Source: Chloracidobacterium sp. (lineage in GTDB: Bacteria > Acidobacteriota > Blastocatellia > Pyrinomonadales > Pyrinomonadaceae). From it: a DNA stretch of 64,000 nt. Below, in pieces: positions 8,676 through 18,094 of this stretch. Positions within the stretch are counted from its first letter, which is position 1, and every line of letters starts with the position of its first letter. The position numbers and the translations under genes were made by a program. The notes under the pieces were generated by a model. The model was not told the DNA's origin. It searched no databases and saw nothing but the letters and a program-made list of their open reading frames with translations. Location: the NCBI GenBank assembly GCA_015075585.1, contig JABTUB010000001.1, forward strand, positions 1,412,501-1,476,500, in the 5' to 3' direction.

Positions 8676-10823
8676 ATGACGGAGAAAGCGCGGAAGAAGC
8701 GAGGTGTGCCATGGATAACGGGCATTGCGGTACTCTTTCTGTTCGTACTGCTATTCCTCCTTCAGTCATCGAACCTTTGGAAGAACCTTTCGATCGAGAC
8801 ATCGAGCGACCTCGTCCTGCTTTACGGCCTGTCAGCACTGAATTTTTTCGCACTCGTGATCTTTGGCTTTATCCTGCTACGAAGCATCGTGAAGCTGATA
8901 CGGGAGCGGAAAGCTCTGGTTCTTGGTTCACAGATAAAGACTCGGCTTTTCCTATATTTCATTCTCGTCAGTATCCTGCCGATCTTCGCGATGGCTACGT
9001 TCTCGTATCTCTTTATGAACAGGGCACTTGAGCGTTGGTTCACGCAGATCCCCGAGAATGTCATACGCGAAACGCGCGACCTTCAGACGCGGACCGTGAT
9101 CGACCGCTTTGCAAAGCTGGATGAAACGACGCGTATGCTCGCAACACTCATCAGCGAGGACAAAGTCTCGGGAGAGGAATTCCTTGCGATCGCACGCGCC
9201 GGAAATCTTAGTTTCATAGGCATCCTAAAAAAGGACGGCAACTACGCTGCAAATTACCGCAGGCCGATGCCGGCCGAGCAGACGCAACGGCTCGACGAGC
9301 TTTTGGCAAAGGTCAGTCCTGTCGGCGGCAGCGATATTCCCGAGGCAAGCGACGGCCGAGAATTCGATCTTGCACGGGCGCGGCTTCCGAACGGCAGTTC
9401 GCTGATCGTCGTTCCTGATGAGTATTCAGAGACCAGCGTGAGTCAGATCGTTGATAATTCGCTGACCGAATTCGAGCAGCTTAAGCAAAAGCAGATCACT
9501 ATACGGCAAGTCGGCCTTTTGACGCTTGGCGTGCTGACATTTCTTTTGATCTTCGCATCGTCGTGGATCGCTTTCTACATAGCAAGGGGCGTTACGCAGC
9601 CGATAAAAGCTCTTGCGATCGGGGCCGACGAGATAGCGCATGGGAACCTGAGCCATCGTGTCGAGGTTCTGGCCGAGGATGAACTCGCAATGCTCGTCGA
9701 TGCATTCAACGCGATGTCCGAAAAACTAGAGCAGAATGCGGGGGAATTAGCGGCTCGGCGCAGGTATATCGAAGCTGTCCTTGAGGCATTGCCGACCGGC
9801 GTCATCTCGTTCGGCGGCGACGGGCGTTTGAGTACGGTCAATCAGGCGGCGGCAAGGATGTTTCATATCGAGGGCAAAGATGCCGCCGGCAAACTGCCAC
9901 TTGACATTCTGTTTCCTGAGCATAATGAGATCGTTACCCGACTTATTACCAGGGCTCGCCGAACGGGTTTCGCATCCGAGCAAGCGGTCTTCGATCAGGA
10001 ATCCAACGACAACGGCAGCACCGAAATGGTCGTGTCGCTGGCGGCGAGTCCGCTGCCTGATAACAGCGGCACTGTGCTCGTAGCCGAGGATCTTTCAGAG
10101 CTTATCGCAGCACAGCGTGCTTCGGCATGGCAGGAGGTCGCCCGCCGAATGGCTCATGAGATCAAGAATCCGCTTACGCCGATACAACTCTCTGCCGAGC
10201 GTATCGCAAAGCGGTTTTCGAGTGAGAAGGTGAATGACGTCGCGGTGAAAGGAACATTGGACAGCGTTGTTCATGAAAGTACCGAGACGATCCTGCGCGA
10301 GGTCTTTTCGCTGAAGATGATGGTCGATGAATTTTCGCGATTCGCACGCCTTCCCGAACCGGTGATCGTGCAGGGCAGCCTTTCAGATGTGATACGACGG
10401 GCGATAGCGTCATTTGAGGGGCTCTCGCCGGGAGTTGAGATCGCATTTTCGGAGATCGGCGAGATACCTGAGATAATGCTTGATGGTGAGCAAATAAAAC
10501 GCGTGTTTACAAATATCATCGAAAATTCGCTTGAGTCGTTCTCAGTTGAGCAAACGGCGCGGTCGATCAATGTTACCGCACGGCATGATAAGGCGCGCGG
10601 GTTGGTTGTTACCGAAGTGGTTGACAATGGGCGCGGGATCGAGCTGCGTGATCTGCCGAGGCTCTTTCAGCCGTATTTTTCTACAAAGGGGAGAGGCACC
10701 GGATTGGGCCTTGCGATCGTGAACCGGATCGTCGCCGAACACAAAGGCCGCATTTTTGCTTCCGCTAACGATGGAAAAGGGGCTAAATTTACCATTGAAT
10801 TGCCCGCAATACTCGATGCATAA
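8676..10823 (+). CDS. NtrY-like membrane sensor histidine kinase
   Basis: 715 residues. Order seen: two N-terminal transmembrane helices (about 12-34 and 48-70), two more flanking an extracytoplasmic segment (about 92-118 and 275-305), then HAMP, PAS (about 375-480), a HisKA dimerisation domain with phospho-acceptor His494 in the MAHEIKNPLTP box, and HATPase_c with N box (NIIENSLESF), VVDNGRGI and GTGLGLAI. This architecture is that of NtrY nitrogen/redox sensors. It overlaps the next gene, its response regulator, by 8 bp. The signal sensed cannot be read from the sequence. The symbol is withheld because NtrY naming outside Proteobacteria is uncertain. Confidence 0.9.
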   Translation: MTEKARKKRGVPWITGIAVLFLFVLLFLLQSSNLWKNLSIETSSDLVLLYGLSALNFFALVIFGFILLRSIVKLIRERKALVLGSQIKTRLFLYFILVSILPIFAMATFSYLFMNRALERWFTQIPENVIRETRDLQTRTVIDRFAKLDETTRMLATLISEDKVSGEEFLAIARAGNLSFIGILKKDGNYAANYRRPMPAEQTQRLDELLAKVSPVGGSDIPEASDGREFDLARARLPNGSSLIVVPDEYSETSVSQIVDNSLTEFEQLKQKQITIRQVGLLTLGVLTFLLIFASSWIAFYIARGVTQPIKALAIGADEIAHGNLSHRVEVLAEDELAMLVDAFNAMSEKLEQNAGELAARRRYIEAVLEALPTGVISFGGDGRLSTVNQAAARMFHIEGKDAAGKLPLDILFPEHNEIVTRLITRARRTGFASEQAVFDQESNDNGSTEMVVSLAASPLPDNSGTVLVAEDLSELIAAQRASAWQEVARRMAHEIKNPLTPIQLSAERIAKRFSSEKVNDVAVKGTLDSVVHESTETILREVFSLKMMVDEFSRFARLPEPVIVQGSLSDVIRRAIASFEGLSPGVEIAFSEIGEIPEIMLDGEQIKRVFTNIIENSLESFSVEQTARSINVTARHDKARGLVVTEVVDNGRGIELRDLPRLFQPYFSTKGRGTGLGLAIVNRIVAEHKGRIFASANDGKGAKFTIELPAILDA

Positions 10824-12162
10824 CTCAGTTCTTATAGTTGATGACGAGCGAGGCATCCGCGATACGCTAATGGGCGTGCTGGCGGACGAGGGCTTTGAGG
10901 TGCAAGCCGCCGCGTCGGGCGAAGCCGGCCTTGAAGCCGCTCGGACCGGTCAATTTTCGTGCGTCCTGCTCGATATTTGGCTCGGCGACGGAATGGACGG
11001 CCTTCAAACGCTGGACGCGATGAGAGGCGAAGGCATCGACGCCGCGGTCGTTATGATATCCGGGCACGGCAATATAGAAACGGCGGTCAGAGCAACAAAG
11101 CTTGGAGCGTTCGACTTTATTGAAAAGCCGCTGAGCCTGGAACGCACTGTCCTGACGGTGAAAAATGCTATTCGCCAGCGGCGCCTTGAGCTTACCAATG
11201 CTCAGCTGCAAAGCGAGCTTGCCGAGCGGTACGAGATGGTCGGCGATTCGATCGCAATGCGGGCGCTGCGTAAGCAGATATCTATTGTGGCGCCGACCGA
11301 CGGCCGGGTGCTTATCTCAGGCGAAAGCGGCTCTGGAAAGGAACTCGTCGCTCGTGCCATCCACGCAAGGTCAAAACGCAGCGGTGCGGCATTTGTTGAG
11401 ATAAATTCTGCAGCATTGCCGGAGGAACTTGTCGAATCAGAATTGTTCGGCTACTCGAAAGGTGCATTTTCCGGTGCGACAAAGGCAAAGAAAGGGAAAT
11501 TCGAGGTTGCCGACGGCGGTTCGATCTTTCTCGACGAGATCGGAGATATGTCAGCGAGGGTTCAGGCAAAGATGCTTCGCGTACTCGAAGAGCAGCGTTT
11601 CGAACCTATCGGCAGCAATATTCCGGTAACTGTGGATGTGCGGGTTATCTCAGCGACGAACAAGCCGCTCGACTCCTTGATCGAGAATGGGAATTTTCGT
11701 TCTGACCTCTTTTATCGCTTGAACGTGATCCCGTTCCAAGTGCCGCCGCTGCGTGAGCGAAGCGAAGATGTTCCGGCCTTGCTGACCCACTTCAGCCGAC
11801 GATACTGTGCGGATTACGGCAAAGCAGCAAAAGAATTCACGGATGGTGTGGTCGAGCGCCTGAAGGAGTACGCATGGCCCGGCAACGTCCGGGAATTAAA
11901 GAATCTGGTTGAGCGGATCGTCATTTTGTCCGACAGGGAAACGATAACCGAAGATGATCTGCCGACGCTTGAGAATAAATACGAGCCTGCGGCGGCGACA
12001 TTCAGATTTGAGTCTTTCAAGGATGCGACCGAGGCATATCAGCGCGAGTTCATCCAGCACAAGCTGGCTCAGTTCAACGGTAATGTGCAAAAGGCTGCGG
12101 AGGACATGGGCGTCGATCGCAGCCATTTGTATCGAAGGATGCGCTATCTAGGCATCAAATGA
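10816..12162 (+). CDS. NtrX/NtrC-like sigma-54-dependent response regulator
   Basis: 448 residues from the ATG at 10816, which lies within the stop region of the kinase gene (ATGCATAA overlap). The frame is open further upstream, but the receiver domain starts here with SVLIVDDERG. Receiver with Asp53. AAA+ domain with Walker A GESGSGKE, the sigma-54 contact loop GAFSGA (variant of GAFTGA), Walker B IFLDEIGD and an arginine-finger region. C-terminal Fis-type helix-turn-helix (AAEDMGVDRSHLYRRMRYLG). It should activate sigma-54 promoters on phosphorylation by the adjacent kinase. No rpoN gene is in the window. Confidence 0.93.
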   Translation: MHNSVLIVDDERGIRDTLMGVLADEGFEVQAAASGEAGLEAARTGQFSCVLLDIWLGDGMDGLQTLDAMRGEGIDAAVVMISGHGNIETAVRATKLGAFDFIEKPLSLERTVLTVKNAIRQRRLELTNAQLQSELAERYEMVGDSIAMRALRKQISIVAPTDGRVLISGESGSGKELVARAIHARSKRSGAAFVEINSAALPEELVESELFGYSKGAFSGATKAKKGKFEVADGGSIFLDEIGDMSARVQAKMLRVLEEQRFEPIGSNIPVTVDVRVISATNKPLDSLIENGNFRSDLFYRLNVIPFQVPPLRERSEDVPALLTHFSRRYCADYGKAAKEFTDGVVERLKEYAWPGNVRELKNLVERIVILSDRETITEDDLPTLENKYEPAAATFRFESFKDATEAYQREFIQHKLAQFNGNVQKAAEDMGVDRSHLYRRMRYLGIK

Positions 12163-12176
12163 CGAAGATGCCGCGT

Positions 12177-14339
12177 TCAGTCCTTAGCGACAGGAAATCC
12201 TCGGGCACGCATTAGAGCTTCGACCTTCGGGTCGCGGCCGCGGAATTTGCGATAGGCGTCAGCCGGATCGATAGTATTGCCGACCGAGAAAATGTACTTC
12301 ACCATTTTTGCCCCGACCGTTTTGTCATACGGCCCGCCTGCTTCGGTAAATGCCTCATAGGCATCCGCCGAAAGGACGTCAGACCACAGATAACTGTAAT
12401 ATCCTGCCGAATATCCGTCGCTTTGAAAAAGATGTCCGAATTGCGGCAGCCGGTGGCGCATAACTATCTCCTTCGGCATACCGATCTCGGTGAGCGTCTC
12501 ACGCTCGAACGCGTCAGGGTCGATCTTCCTGTCGCCCGCAAGGTGCAATTTCATATCCACAAGGGCGCTGGAAAGATACTCGACCGTGGCAAATCCCTGG
12601 TTGAACGTTCCTGCTTTCTTGATCTTATCAACGAGTGACTGCGGGATCGGCTTGCCGGTGCGGTAATGCACCATGAATTTATTTAGCACCTGCGGCGTTG
12701 CGAGCCAACGCTCGAGAAGCTGCGAAGGAAACTCTACATAATCGCGGGCTACATTCGTGCCGGAAAGCATCGGATAAGTAACATTTGAGGAAAGGCCGTG
12801 GAGTGCGTGGCCGAATTCGTGGAACATCGTCGAAGCATCATCCCATGAGAGAAGTACGGGCTGTCCGGCCTCGCCTTTTACGAAGTTCGAGTTATTCGAG
12901 ACGATCGTTGTAACCTCGCCTGCGACGCGCTCTTGATTGCGGTAGGCGTTCATCCACGCTCCTGAACGCTTGCCGTCACGGGCGTAGGGATCGAAGTACC
13001 AAAGCCCGACGTGTTTACCGGTCGCCTTGTTCGTAACCTCGTAAACCGACATATCGGGATCAAAAACAGGTATGTTGCTGACAGGCGTGAATTTTAGGCC
13101 AAAGACCTCACCGGCGACCCAGAACATCGCGTCGCGAACCTTGTCGAGCTGCAAATACTGTTTGACCTCATCCTGATCCAGGTCGTAGCGATCCTTTCGA
13201 ACCTTTTCCATATAGTAGCGATAGTCCCACGGTTCGATCGTGATGTTCGCTCCTTCCTTATCCGCAAGCTTCTGCATATCCGCGACCTCATCATGAACGC
13301 GGGCCACGGCGGCCGGCCAAACCGCCTCCATCAGTTTCATCGCATTCTCGGGCGTCTTTGCCATTGCATTTTCGACGCGCCAATGTGCATGGGTCTGATA
13401 GCCGAGCATTTTTGCCCTTTCGGCTCGAAGCTGAAGGATCTGTGAGATAACGGCGTTATTATCACGAGCATCACCGTTATCGCCGCGGTTCGCAAAAAGG
13501 CGGAAGGCCTTTTCTCGCAGGTCGCGGCGGTCTGAATAGGTCAGGAAAGGCTCGATAGCCGAGCGTGTGTTCCGCACAATGCCGAGAGCATTGACCTTTT
13601 TTGAACGTGCCGCCGACGCGTATGCGGAACGAAGCTCTGGTGAAAGCCCGGCGAGATCGGCTTCGGTCTTCAGCTCGAGCCAAAGGTTCGACTCATCGCC
13701 GAGCAAGTTTTGACTGAACTTGGTAAAAAGGCCCGCAAGCCGTTGATTGATCTCCGAAAGCCTCGCCTTTTGCCGCTCATAAAGTTTGGCACCCGAGCGT
13801 ACAAAGTTCGTGTAATAGACCCATGTCAGGCGGCGCTGCTCGCCGGGAATTTTCTTGCTCTTGAGCTGGGCGTTATAAACTGCCTCGATCCTTTTGAAAA
13901 GAGCGGCGTTCTGGTAGACCTGTGAGGAAAAGGCGGCGAGTTTCGGCTCCATTTCCTCCTCGATCGCACTGAACGCGTCATTATTTTTGCTGCTTGACCA
14001 AATACCGTAGATCGTTGAAACGCGGTCAAGCGTGCGGCCTGTTTTTTCCATTGCCGCGATCGTATTCTCGAAAGTCGGTTTCGCAGGATCATTTGCAATG
14101 GCGGCAACCTCAGCGAGATTCTCGGCCATCGCAGCCTCAAGTGCGGGCTTGAAGTCTTCCAAGCGGACTTTATCGAACGGCGGCACTCCTCCGTAGGGGC
14201 CGGTCCATTTCTGCAACAGCGGATTCTGCGGTGCCTCGGCCGCGTGTGTCGACGGCGTTCGTTCAAAACTCATAAGTAGAATAATTGCCGCAGCGGCGAG
14301 CAATGCCGATGCGGTATAAAACGATCTCGATCTTTTCAT
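12177..14339 (-). CDS. M3 family zinc metallopeptidase (peptidyl-dipeptidase Dcp-like), exported
   Basis: 720 residues with an N-terminal signal-like hydrophobic segment (residues 7-25), so probably periplasmic. The gluzincin motif HEFGH is at residues 507-511, inside the M3 signature FHEFGHALHG. Flanking M3 blocks are recognisable (GLWYFDPYARDGKRSGAW, SGYYSYLWSDVLSADAY). Length and order fit the Dcp/oligopeptidase A family, which degrades small peptides. A Shine-Dalgarno AGGA precedes the start. It is convergent with the NtrX-like gene with only 14 bp between them and no visible terminator. Confidence 0.92.
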   Translation of the reverse strand: MKRSRSFYTASALLAAAAIILLMSFERTPSTHAAEAPQNPLLQKWTGPYGGVPPFDKVRLEDFKPALEAAMAENLAEVAAIANDPAKPTFENTIAAMEKTGRTLDRVSTIYGIWSSSKNNDAFSAIEEEMEPKLAAFSSQVYQNAALFKRIEAVYNAQLKSKKIPGEQRRLTWVYYTNFVRSGAKLYERQKARLSEINQRLAGLFTKFSQNLLGDESNLWLELKTEADLAGLSPELRSAYASAARSKKVNALGIVRNTRSAIEPFLTYSDRRDLREKAFRLFANRGDNGDARDNNAVISQILQLRAERAKMLGYQTHAHWRVENAMAKTPENAMKLMEAVWPAAVARVHDEVADMQKLADKEGANITIEPWDYRYYMEKVRKDRYDLDQDEVKQYLQLDKVRDAMFWVAGEVFGLKFTPVSNIPVFDPDMSVYEVTNKATGKHVGLWYFDPYARDGKRSGAWMNAYRNQERVAGEVTTIVSNNSNFVKGEAGQPVLLSWDDASTMFHEFGHALHGLSSNVTYPMLSGTNVARDYVEFPSQLLERWLATPQVLNKFMVHYRTGKPIPQSLVDKIKKAGTFNQGFATVEYLSSALVDMKLHLAGDRKIDPDAFERETLTEIGMPKEIVMRHRLPQFGHLFQSDGYSAGYYSYLWSDVLSADAYEAFTEAGGPYDKTVGAKMVKYIFSVGNTIDPADAYRKFRGRDPKVEALMRARGFPVAKD

Positions 14340-14454
14340 TCCTGCAAAAAGCTCCTTTTGGCAATGATTAGACTATAGCCGTTCGATGAGGGTTGGACAA
14401 ATGTTATCCGAATGAGACGGGGCAGGCCCGTCTTGTGCCGCCAAGGATGGGCGC

Positions 14455-14478
14455 AAAAAAGGGAGCACTGCCGCTCCC
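14455..14478 (-). terminator. Intrinsic terminator of tRNA-Arg
   Basis: On the minus strand the stem GGGAGC/GCTCCC (14478-14461) is followed by six T (14460-14455), 12 nt after the CCA end of the tRNA. Confidence 0.85.
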
Positions 14479-14490
14479 TCGTTCGATCTG

Positions 14491-14567
14491 TGGTACACCC
14501 GGCATGATTCGAACATGCGACCCCTTGATTCGTAGTCAAGTACTCTATCCAGCTGAGCTACGGGTGC
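14491..14567 (-). tRNA. tRNA-Arg (anticodon ACG)
   Basis: A 77-nt cloverleaf can be folded on the minus strand. The acceptor stem GCACCCG pairs with CGGGTGT (one G-T pair). The D arm contains AGCTCAGCTGGATAGAG. The anticodon stem CTTGA/TCAAG has loop CTACGAA, giving ACG. The T arm is GCATG-TTCGAAT-CATGC. The discriminator base is A and the CCA end is encoded (14493-14491). It decodes CGN arginine codons after A34-to-I editing. It is followed by its own intrinsic terminator. Confidence 0.97.
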
Positions 14568-14613
14568 ACAAGGCGAACAGATAGACTAATAAATTCTAGC
14601 CTTTTTCGTCAAG

Positions 14614-15600
14614 TTAACGGGAAAAATAACCTTGCCGCGTTCTTGCGATAAGCGTTGGGTCGGCCACCTCGATGCGGATACGGTGCCATTTGCGGTCAGA
14701 TCGCTCGTTTGTCGGATCATATTCGATGGTATAAAGCGTCCGGATCTCGGCCGCCACCTGTCCGTAAAGCCGACCCATATCTTCGAGGTGGTTTATGGCA
14801 TTCAGTGATCCGCCGGTACGATCGGCAATGATCTGGAGCCTTTCGCGAGCGGCGTTGTACATCGCTACCTGGCGCGGTGTCGGGTCGGCAAGTTTTGCCG
14901 GATCGCCGGTCGGCAAAGCAAGCGGATAAATGGTTACGCCCTGCGCATCTGCCCGGTTGAGCATTTCATTCAAGATGGAGCTTGATCCCGGTTTCAGAAA
15001 TGTAAGCACTTGATCTTCCGGAGCTTTTTCCAGCTCGTCGCGATCCCGGTCGCGAACGGCGGTATCGACGCCGTCTGTCAAAACGACTATCGCCTTGCGG
15101 CTCGTACGTTCTGCAGCAAGTTTATTCAAGGCAACGTCGAGCGCCTTGTAGAGCTGTGTTTTTCCTCGGCCGTTCGCGACATTTATCGAGTTAGCGATCG
15201 TTTGGCGATTCGTCGTGAAGTCATTGCGAAGATTGACCTTATCGTAGAATTCGATAATTGCGACACGGTCCTGCGGCATCAGAGCGTCGATAAATCGAGC
15301 CGCCGACATCTTGATCACCTGTCGAAATCCGAGCGTTGATCCCGACATATCGAGTATCAGCACGACACTGAACGGTGCAGTTGAAGGTTCAAATCGGATT
15401 ATTTGCTGCTTCTTATCATCCTCGAAAACAGTAAAACTATCTCGCGTGAGGTTTGTGATCGGCCGGCCGCGCGGATCAACGACGCCGACGTTCAACCGGA
15501 CGATAGAAGAGTCAACGCGGATCAGGTCATCATCTTGCGCATAGGCACCAACGGCGGTGACCGTCAGAATAAGCAACATCAATAAGTTGCGGAACCGCAT
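14614..15600 (-). CDS. Secreted VWA-domain protein (VWFA-related Acidobacterial type)
   Basis: 328 residues with a signal peptide (about 1-21, ending near AYAQ). The region RVDSSIVRLNVGVVDPRG...ITNLTRDSFTVFEDDKKQ is the characteristic opening of the acidobacterial VWFA-related family. A von Willebrand A domain follows with an intact MIDAS motif DMSGS (84-88) and VVLTDGVDT. Members are exported and of unknown function. This family is the clearest taxonomic clue in the window. A -10-like sequence lies just before the ATG. The gene is divergent from the zinc-ribbon/kinase operon. Confidence 0.9.
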   Translation of the reverse strand: MRFRNLLMLLILTVTAVGAYAQDDDLIRVDSSIVRLNVGVVDPRGRPITNLTRDSFTVFEDDKKQQIIRFEPSTAPFSVVLILDMSGSTLGFRQVIKMSAARFIDALMPQDRVAIIEFYDKVNLRNDFTTNRQTIANSINVANGRGKTQLYKALDVALNKLAAERTSRKAIVVLTDGVDTAVRDRDRDELEKAPEDQVLTFLKPGSSSILNEMLNRADAQGVTIYPLALPTGDPAKLADPTPRQVAMYNAARERLQIIADRTGGSLNAINHLEDMGRLYGQVAAEIRTLYTIEYDPTNERSDRKWHRIRIEVADPTLIARTRQGYFSR

Positions 15601-15670
15601 ACGAAAATACTATCAATCAGACGCGTGATATTGAAGTCCGGTTGTACACGCCGCTGAGAATGAAATTTTC

Positions 15671-15700
15671 TTAGCAATAGCGGAAAAAGTAGTTTATACT
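15671..15700 (+). promoter_or_regulatory. Probable promoter of the zinc-ribbon/kinase/TPR operon
   Basis: TTAGCA (15671-15676), an 18-bp spacer and TATACT (15695-15700). The leader of about 75 nt that follows can fold an imperfect stem, with CTTCCCAT near 15727 pairing to ATGGGAAAG near 15763. The leader is not a recognised riboswitch. Confidence 0.4.
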
Positions 15701-15783
15701 CGAAGGCGCAGTTCAGAGGACCGATCTTCCCATTTCGGTGTGGGTTGCAAGCCGCGTGCGATGGGAAAGTAAAGAGTGATCAA

Positions 15784-16287
15784 ATGCTCTATAGGCCGAA
15801 CTTTTGTGCCAATTGCGGTGAGAAGATCGAGAGGGCTCAATGGCATCTGTGGACGAGCCGTCGCTTCTGCGACGTGTGCGCCGCAGACAATCCGGTGCAT
15901 GAGTACGGGCCGAAGGCGTTGCTGGCAGCGGCTTCGGTGATCGCTCTGGGCGGCTCGACAGCGTTGTTTTCGCCGAACACCGCGGCTGTAAAACAGGAGA
16001 CACCGAGGAAGGCGGTTGAACGCGTTGTTGTTTCTCCTACGCCGCCCGAAAGGGCATTGGCCGCTATTCCTCAGCAAGCACCGCCTGCAATGACGGTTCG
16101 GGCGACAGAACCGGCCGGCGAACCGAAGACGGAGGCTTCAATCCCCGCCGGCGAAGGCATTTATTATTGCGGGGCTGAAACGAAAAAGGGTACGCCGTGC
16201 TCGCGACGCGTAAAAGGGCCGGTCAGATGTTATCAGCATAAGGGAATGCCGGCGATGTTGGCACAGGAAAAGTTAAGGATAGAGTAG
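15784..16287 (+). CDS. Zinc-ribbon membrane protein, first gene of a kinase operon
   Basis: 167 residues from the ATG at 15784; an upstream in-frame start at 15745 lies in the structured leader and is less likely. N-terminal zinc ribbon with CxxC pairs Cys8/Cys11 and Cys29/Cys32. One hydrophobic segment at about 44-63, then a Pro/Ala-rich linker. A C-terminal module has a second putative metal site (YYCGAETKKGTPCSRR...RCYQH). The last module resembles small Cys/His motifs found at protein ends, but I cannot name a family. Twelve nt separate it from the downstream kinase, so they are probably translated from one mRNA. Confidence 0.75.
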   Translation: MLYRPNFCANCGEKIERAQWHLWTSRRFCDVCAADNPVHEYGPKALLAAASVIALGGSTALFSPNTAAVKQETPRKAVERVVVSPTPPERALAAIPQQAPPAMTVRATEPAGEPKTEASIPAGEGIYYCGAETKKGTPCSRRVKGPVRCYQHKGMPAMLAQEKLRIE

Positions 16288-16299
16288 GGTTACGCGACG

Positions 16300-18078
16300 A
16301 TGATGAAACCGTTGACAGCAAATACAATGATCCAGGACCGCTATTTGGTGGTTCATTTGATCGGAAAAGGCGGAATGGGCGAGGTTTATCTTGCCGTTGA
16401 CCAGCGGCTCGGCAGTGCAGTTGCGCTGAAGCGGACGTATTTTGCTGATGACGGGACGTTGGGCGGCGCCTTCGAGCGCGAGGCAAGGATACTCGCACGC
16501 CTCCGCCACCCCGTATTGCCGAAGGTGAGCGACCATTTCTCGGATAACGGCGACCAATATCTTGTTATGGAGCACATCGCGGGTGATGACCTATCTGCAC
16601 GCCTTGAAGCGGCAGGGAAACCATTTCCGGTAAGTTGGGTCATTTTCTGGGCGGATCAGCTGCTCGATGCCCTCTCTTATTTGCATTCGCACGAACCGCC
16701 CATAATTCATCGCGATATCAAGCCGCAGAACCTTAAGCTTACTGATGAAAATCACATCGTGCTGCTGGATTTCGGCTTATCGAAGGAATCGAGCGGTAAG
16801 ACGATGGCTTCGACGCCGGGAACCTCGGGCAGCGTTGTCGGTTATACCCCGCATTTTGCGTCGATGGAGCAGATACGAGGTACGGGAACGGATGCCCGAA
16901 GCGATATCTATTCGCTTTGCGCGACGCTGTATCAGTTGATGTCGAATACAATCCCTCCCGATGCCTTGACGCGGGCTGACGCTCTTTTGGGTGGTTCGGC
17001 AGATCCGATATTGCCCTTGTCGGAAGCCAATCCGGAAGTGTCGCCTGCGGTTTCCAACGTTATTCTAAAGGGGCTTGAACTGTCACGCGAAAAGCGTTTC
17101 GGCTCCGCGCAAGAAATGCAGCGTGCACTGCGGACCGCACACGCTCAAATGCAGGGGCAGATGTCTGCGGCGACACAGGTCTTCAGCACGAACGACATCG
17201 ATCGAACGGAACCGCCGGTCAAGGATCCGACCGCTCCGCTGCCTGCGTCCGAGATGGCGACAAAGCTGCCGACCGAGCATAGCGAGGTTTCAGACCTTGA
17301 TGCGACGGTCCAAATGAGCAACTTTGTTCAAGAAACGCCGAAACAGGCGGATGTGAAGACCGAAGCATTTTCGGTACCCTCATTCGTTCCCGACATAAGC
17401 CGGGGTCCTGAGCATGCCGCTCCGCCCTCGGTCGCTTCGTCAGATGCGCCGTCGTCTCCACCGCCGCTTGTGTCTCAAGTGCCGCAAACGCCGGCATTCT
17501 TTACGGAGGCGGCCGTAGAAGTGGACAAGGCTGATATTCCGGTTCCGGTACAGACGATCGAGACCGAGCAGGAACCTGTGAAAACTGCGACCGCAGCGGA
17601 GCCTGCCGCAACGCCGACACCAACGCGGGCACCCGCTGCAAAGGCGGTAAAAAAAGAGAAAAAAGGTTCGAAGGCGGGTTTGATCTTAGGCGGCCTTGCC
17701 GTTCTGTTTTTGCTGTTACTGGGCGTGCTTGCCGGAGGCTGGTACGCGTACGAGAATTACCTCGCGGCTCCTGCCGCCAATACCGCGTCGCCCACGCCTT
17801 TGCCGTCAGTCTCGCCGACCGAGACGCCGATGGCGACCCCTACGCCAACGCCCGAGCCTTCGCCTTCAGCAGAGCCTTCGGCGACAGTTGATACTAACTC
17901 GAATACCGGTATGACCTCCCAGCCGAATGCGACGGAGACTCCGGGCCCTGCTGCAAAGGATACAAGGCCGCAAACGGCACCGCCAAAGGATACGGCACCA
18001 AAGGCTCCGAAGCAGACAACGCCGAAGCAGCCTACAAAGCCAAAGTCTTCTGACGATCGAACGATCATTCTTCAATGA
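16300..18078 (+). CDS. Transmembrane serine/threonine protein kinase (PknB/Hanks type)
   Basis: 592 residues. Kinase domain at about 15-280: glycine loop GKGGMGEVY, catalytic Lys44 (VALK), HRDIKPQN with Asp139, and DFG at 157-159. A juxtamembrane Pro/Thr/Ala-rich region of ~180 residues follows, then one transmembrane helix at about 458-482 and a short Pro/Thr-rich extracytoplasmic tail. It has no PASTA or other recognised sensor domain. Middle gene of an apparent operon with a zinc-ribbon membrane protein upstream and a TPR protein 16 nt downstream. Substrates are unknown. Confidence 0.93.
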   Translation: MMKPLTANTMIQDRYLVVHLIGKGGMGEVYLAVDQRLGSAVALKRTYFADDGTLGGAFEREARILARLRHPVLPKVSDHFSDNGDQYLVMEHIAGDDLSARLEAAGKPFPVSWVIFWADQLLDALSYLHSHEPPIIHRDIKPQNLKLTDENHIVLLDFGLSKESSGKTMASTPGTSGSVVGYTPHFASMEQIRGTGTDARSDIYSLCATLYQLMSNTIPPDALTRADALLGGSADPILPLSEANPEVSPAVSNVILKGLELSREKRFGSAQEMQRALRTAHAQMQGQMSAATQVFSTNDIDRTEPPVKDPTAPLPASEMATKLPTEHSEVSDLDATVQMSNFVQETPKQADVKTEAFSVPSFVPDISRGPEHAAPPSVASSDAPSSPPPLVSQVPQTPAFFTEAAVEVDKADIPVPVQTIETEQEPVKTATAAEPAATPTPTRAPAAKAVKKEKKGSKAGLILGGLAVLFLLLLGVLAGGWYAYENYLAAPAANTASPTPLPSVSPTETPMATPTPTPEPSPSAEPSATVDTNSNTGMTSQPNATETPGPAAKDTRPQTAPPKDTAPKAPKQTTPKQPTKPKSSDDRTIILQ

Positions 18079-18094
18079 GCTTGAGAGGTTTTCA

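Noticed and set aside
15703..15783. Riboswitch in the leader of the zinc-ribbon/kinase operon
   Set aside because: An imperfect stem can form, but no known riboswitch core motif is present.
17927..18094. In-frame extension of the TPR protein back into the kinase gene
   Set aside because: The ATG at 18095 has a Shine-Dalgarno and starts a clear signal peptide; the extension is the shadow of Pro/Thr-rich kinase codons.
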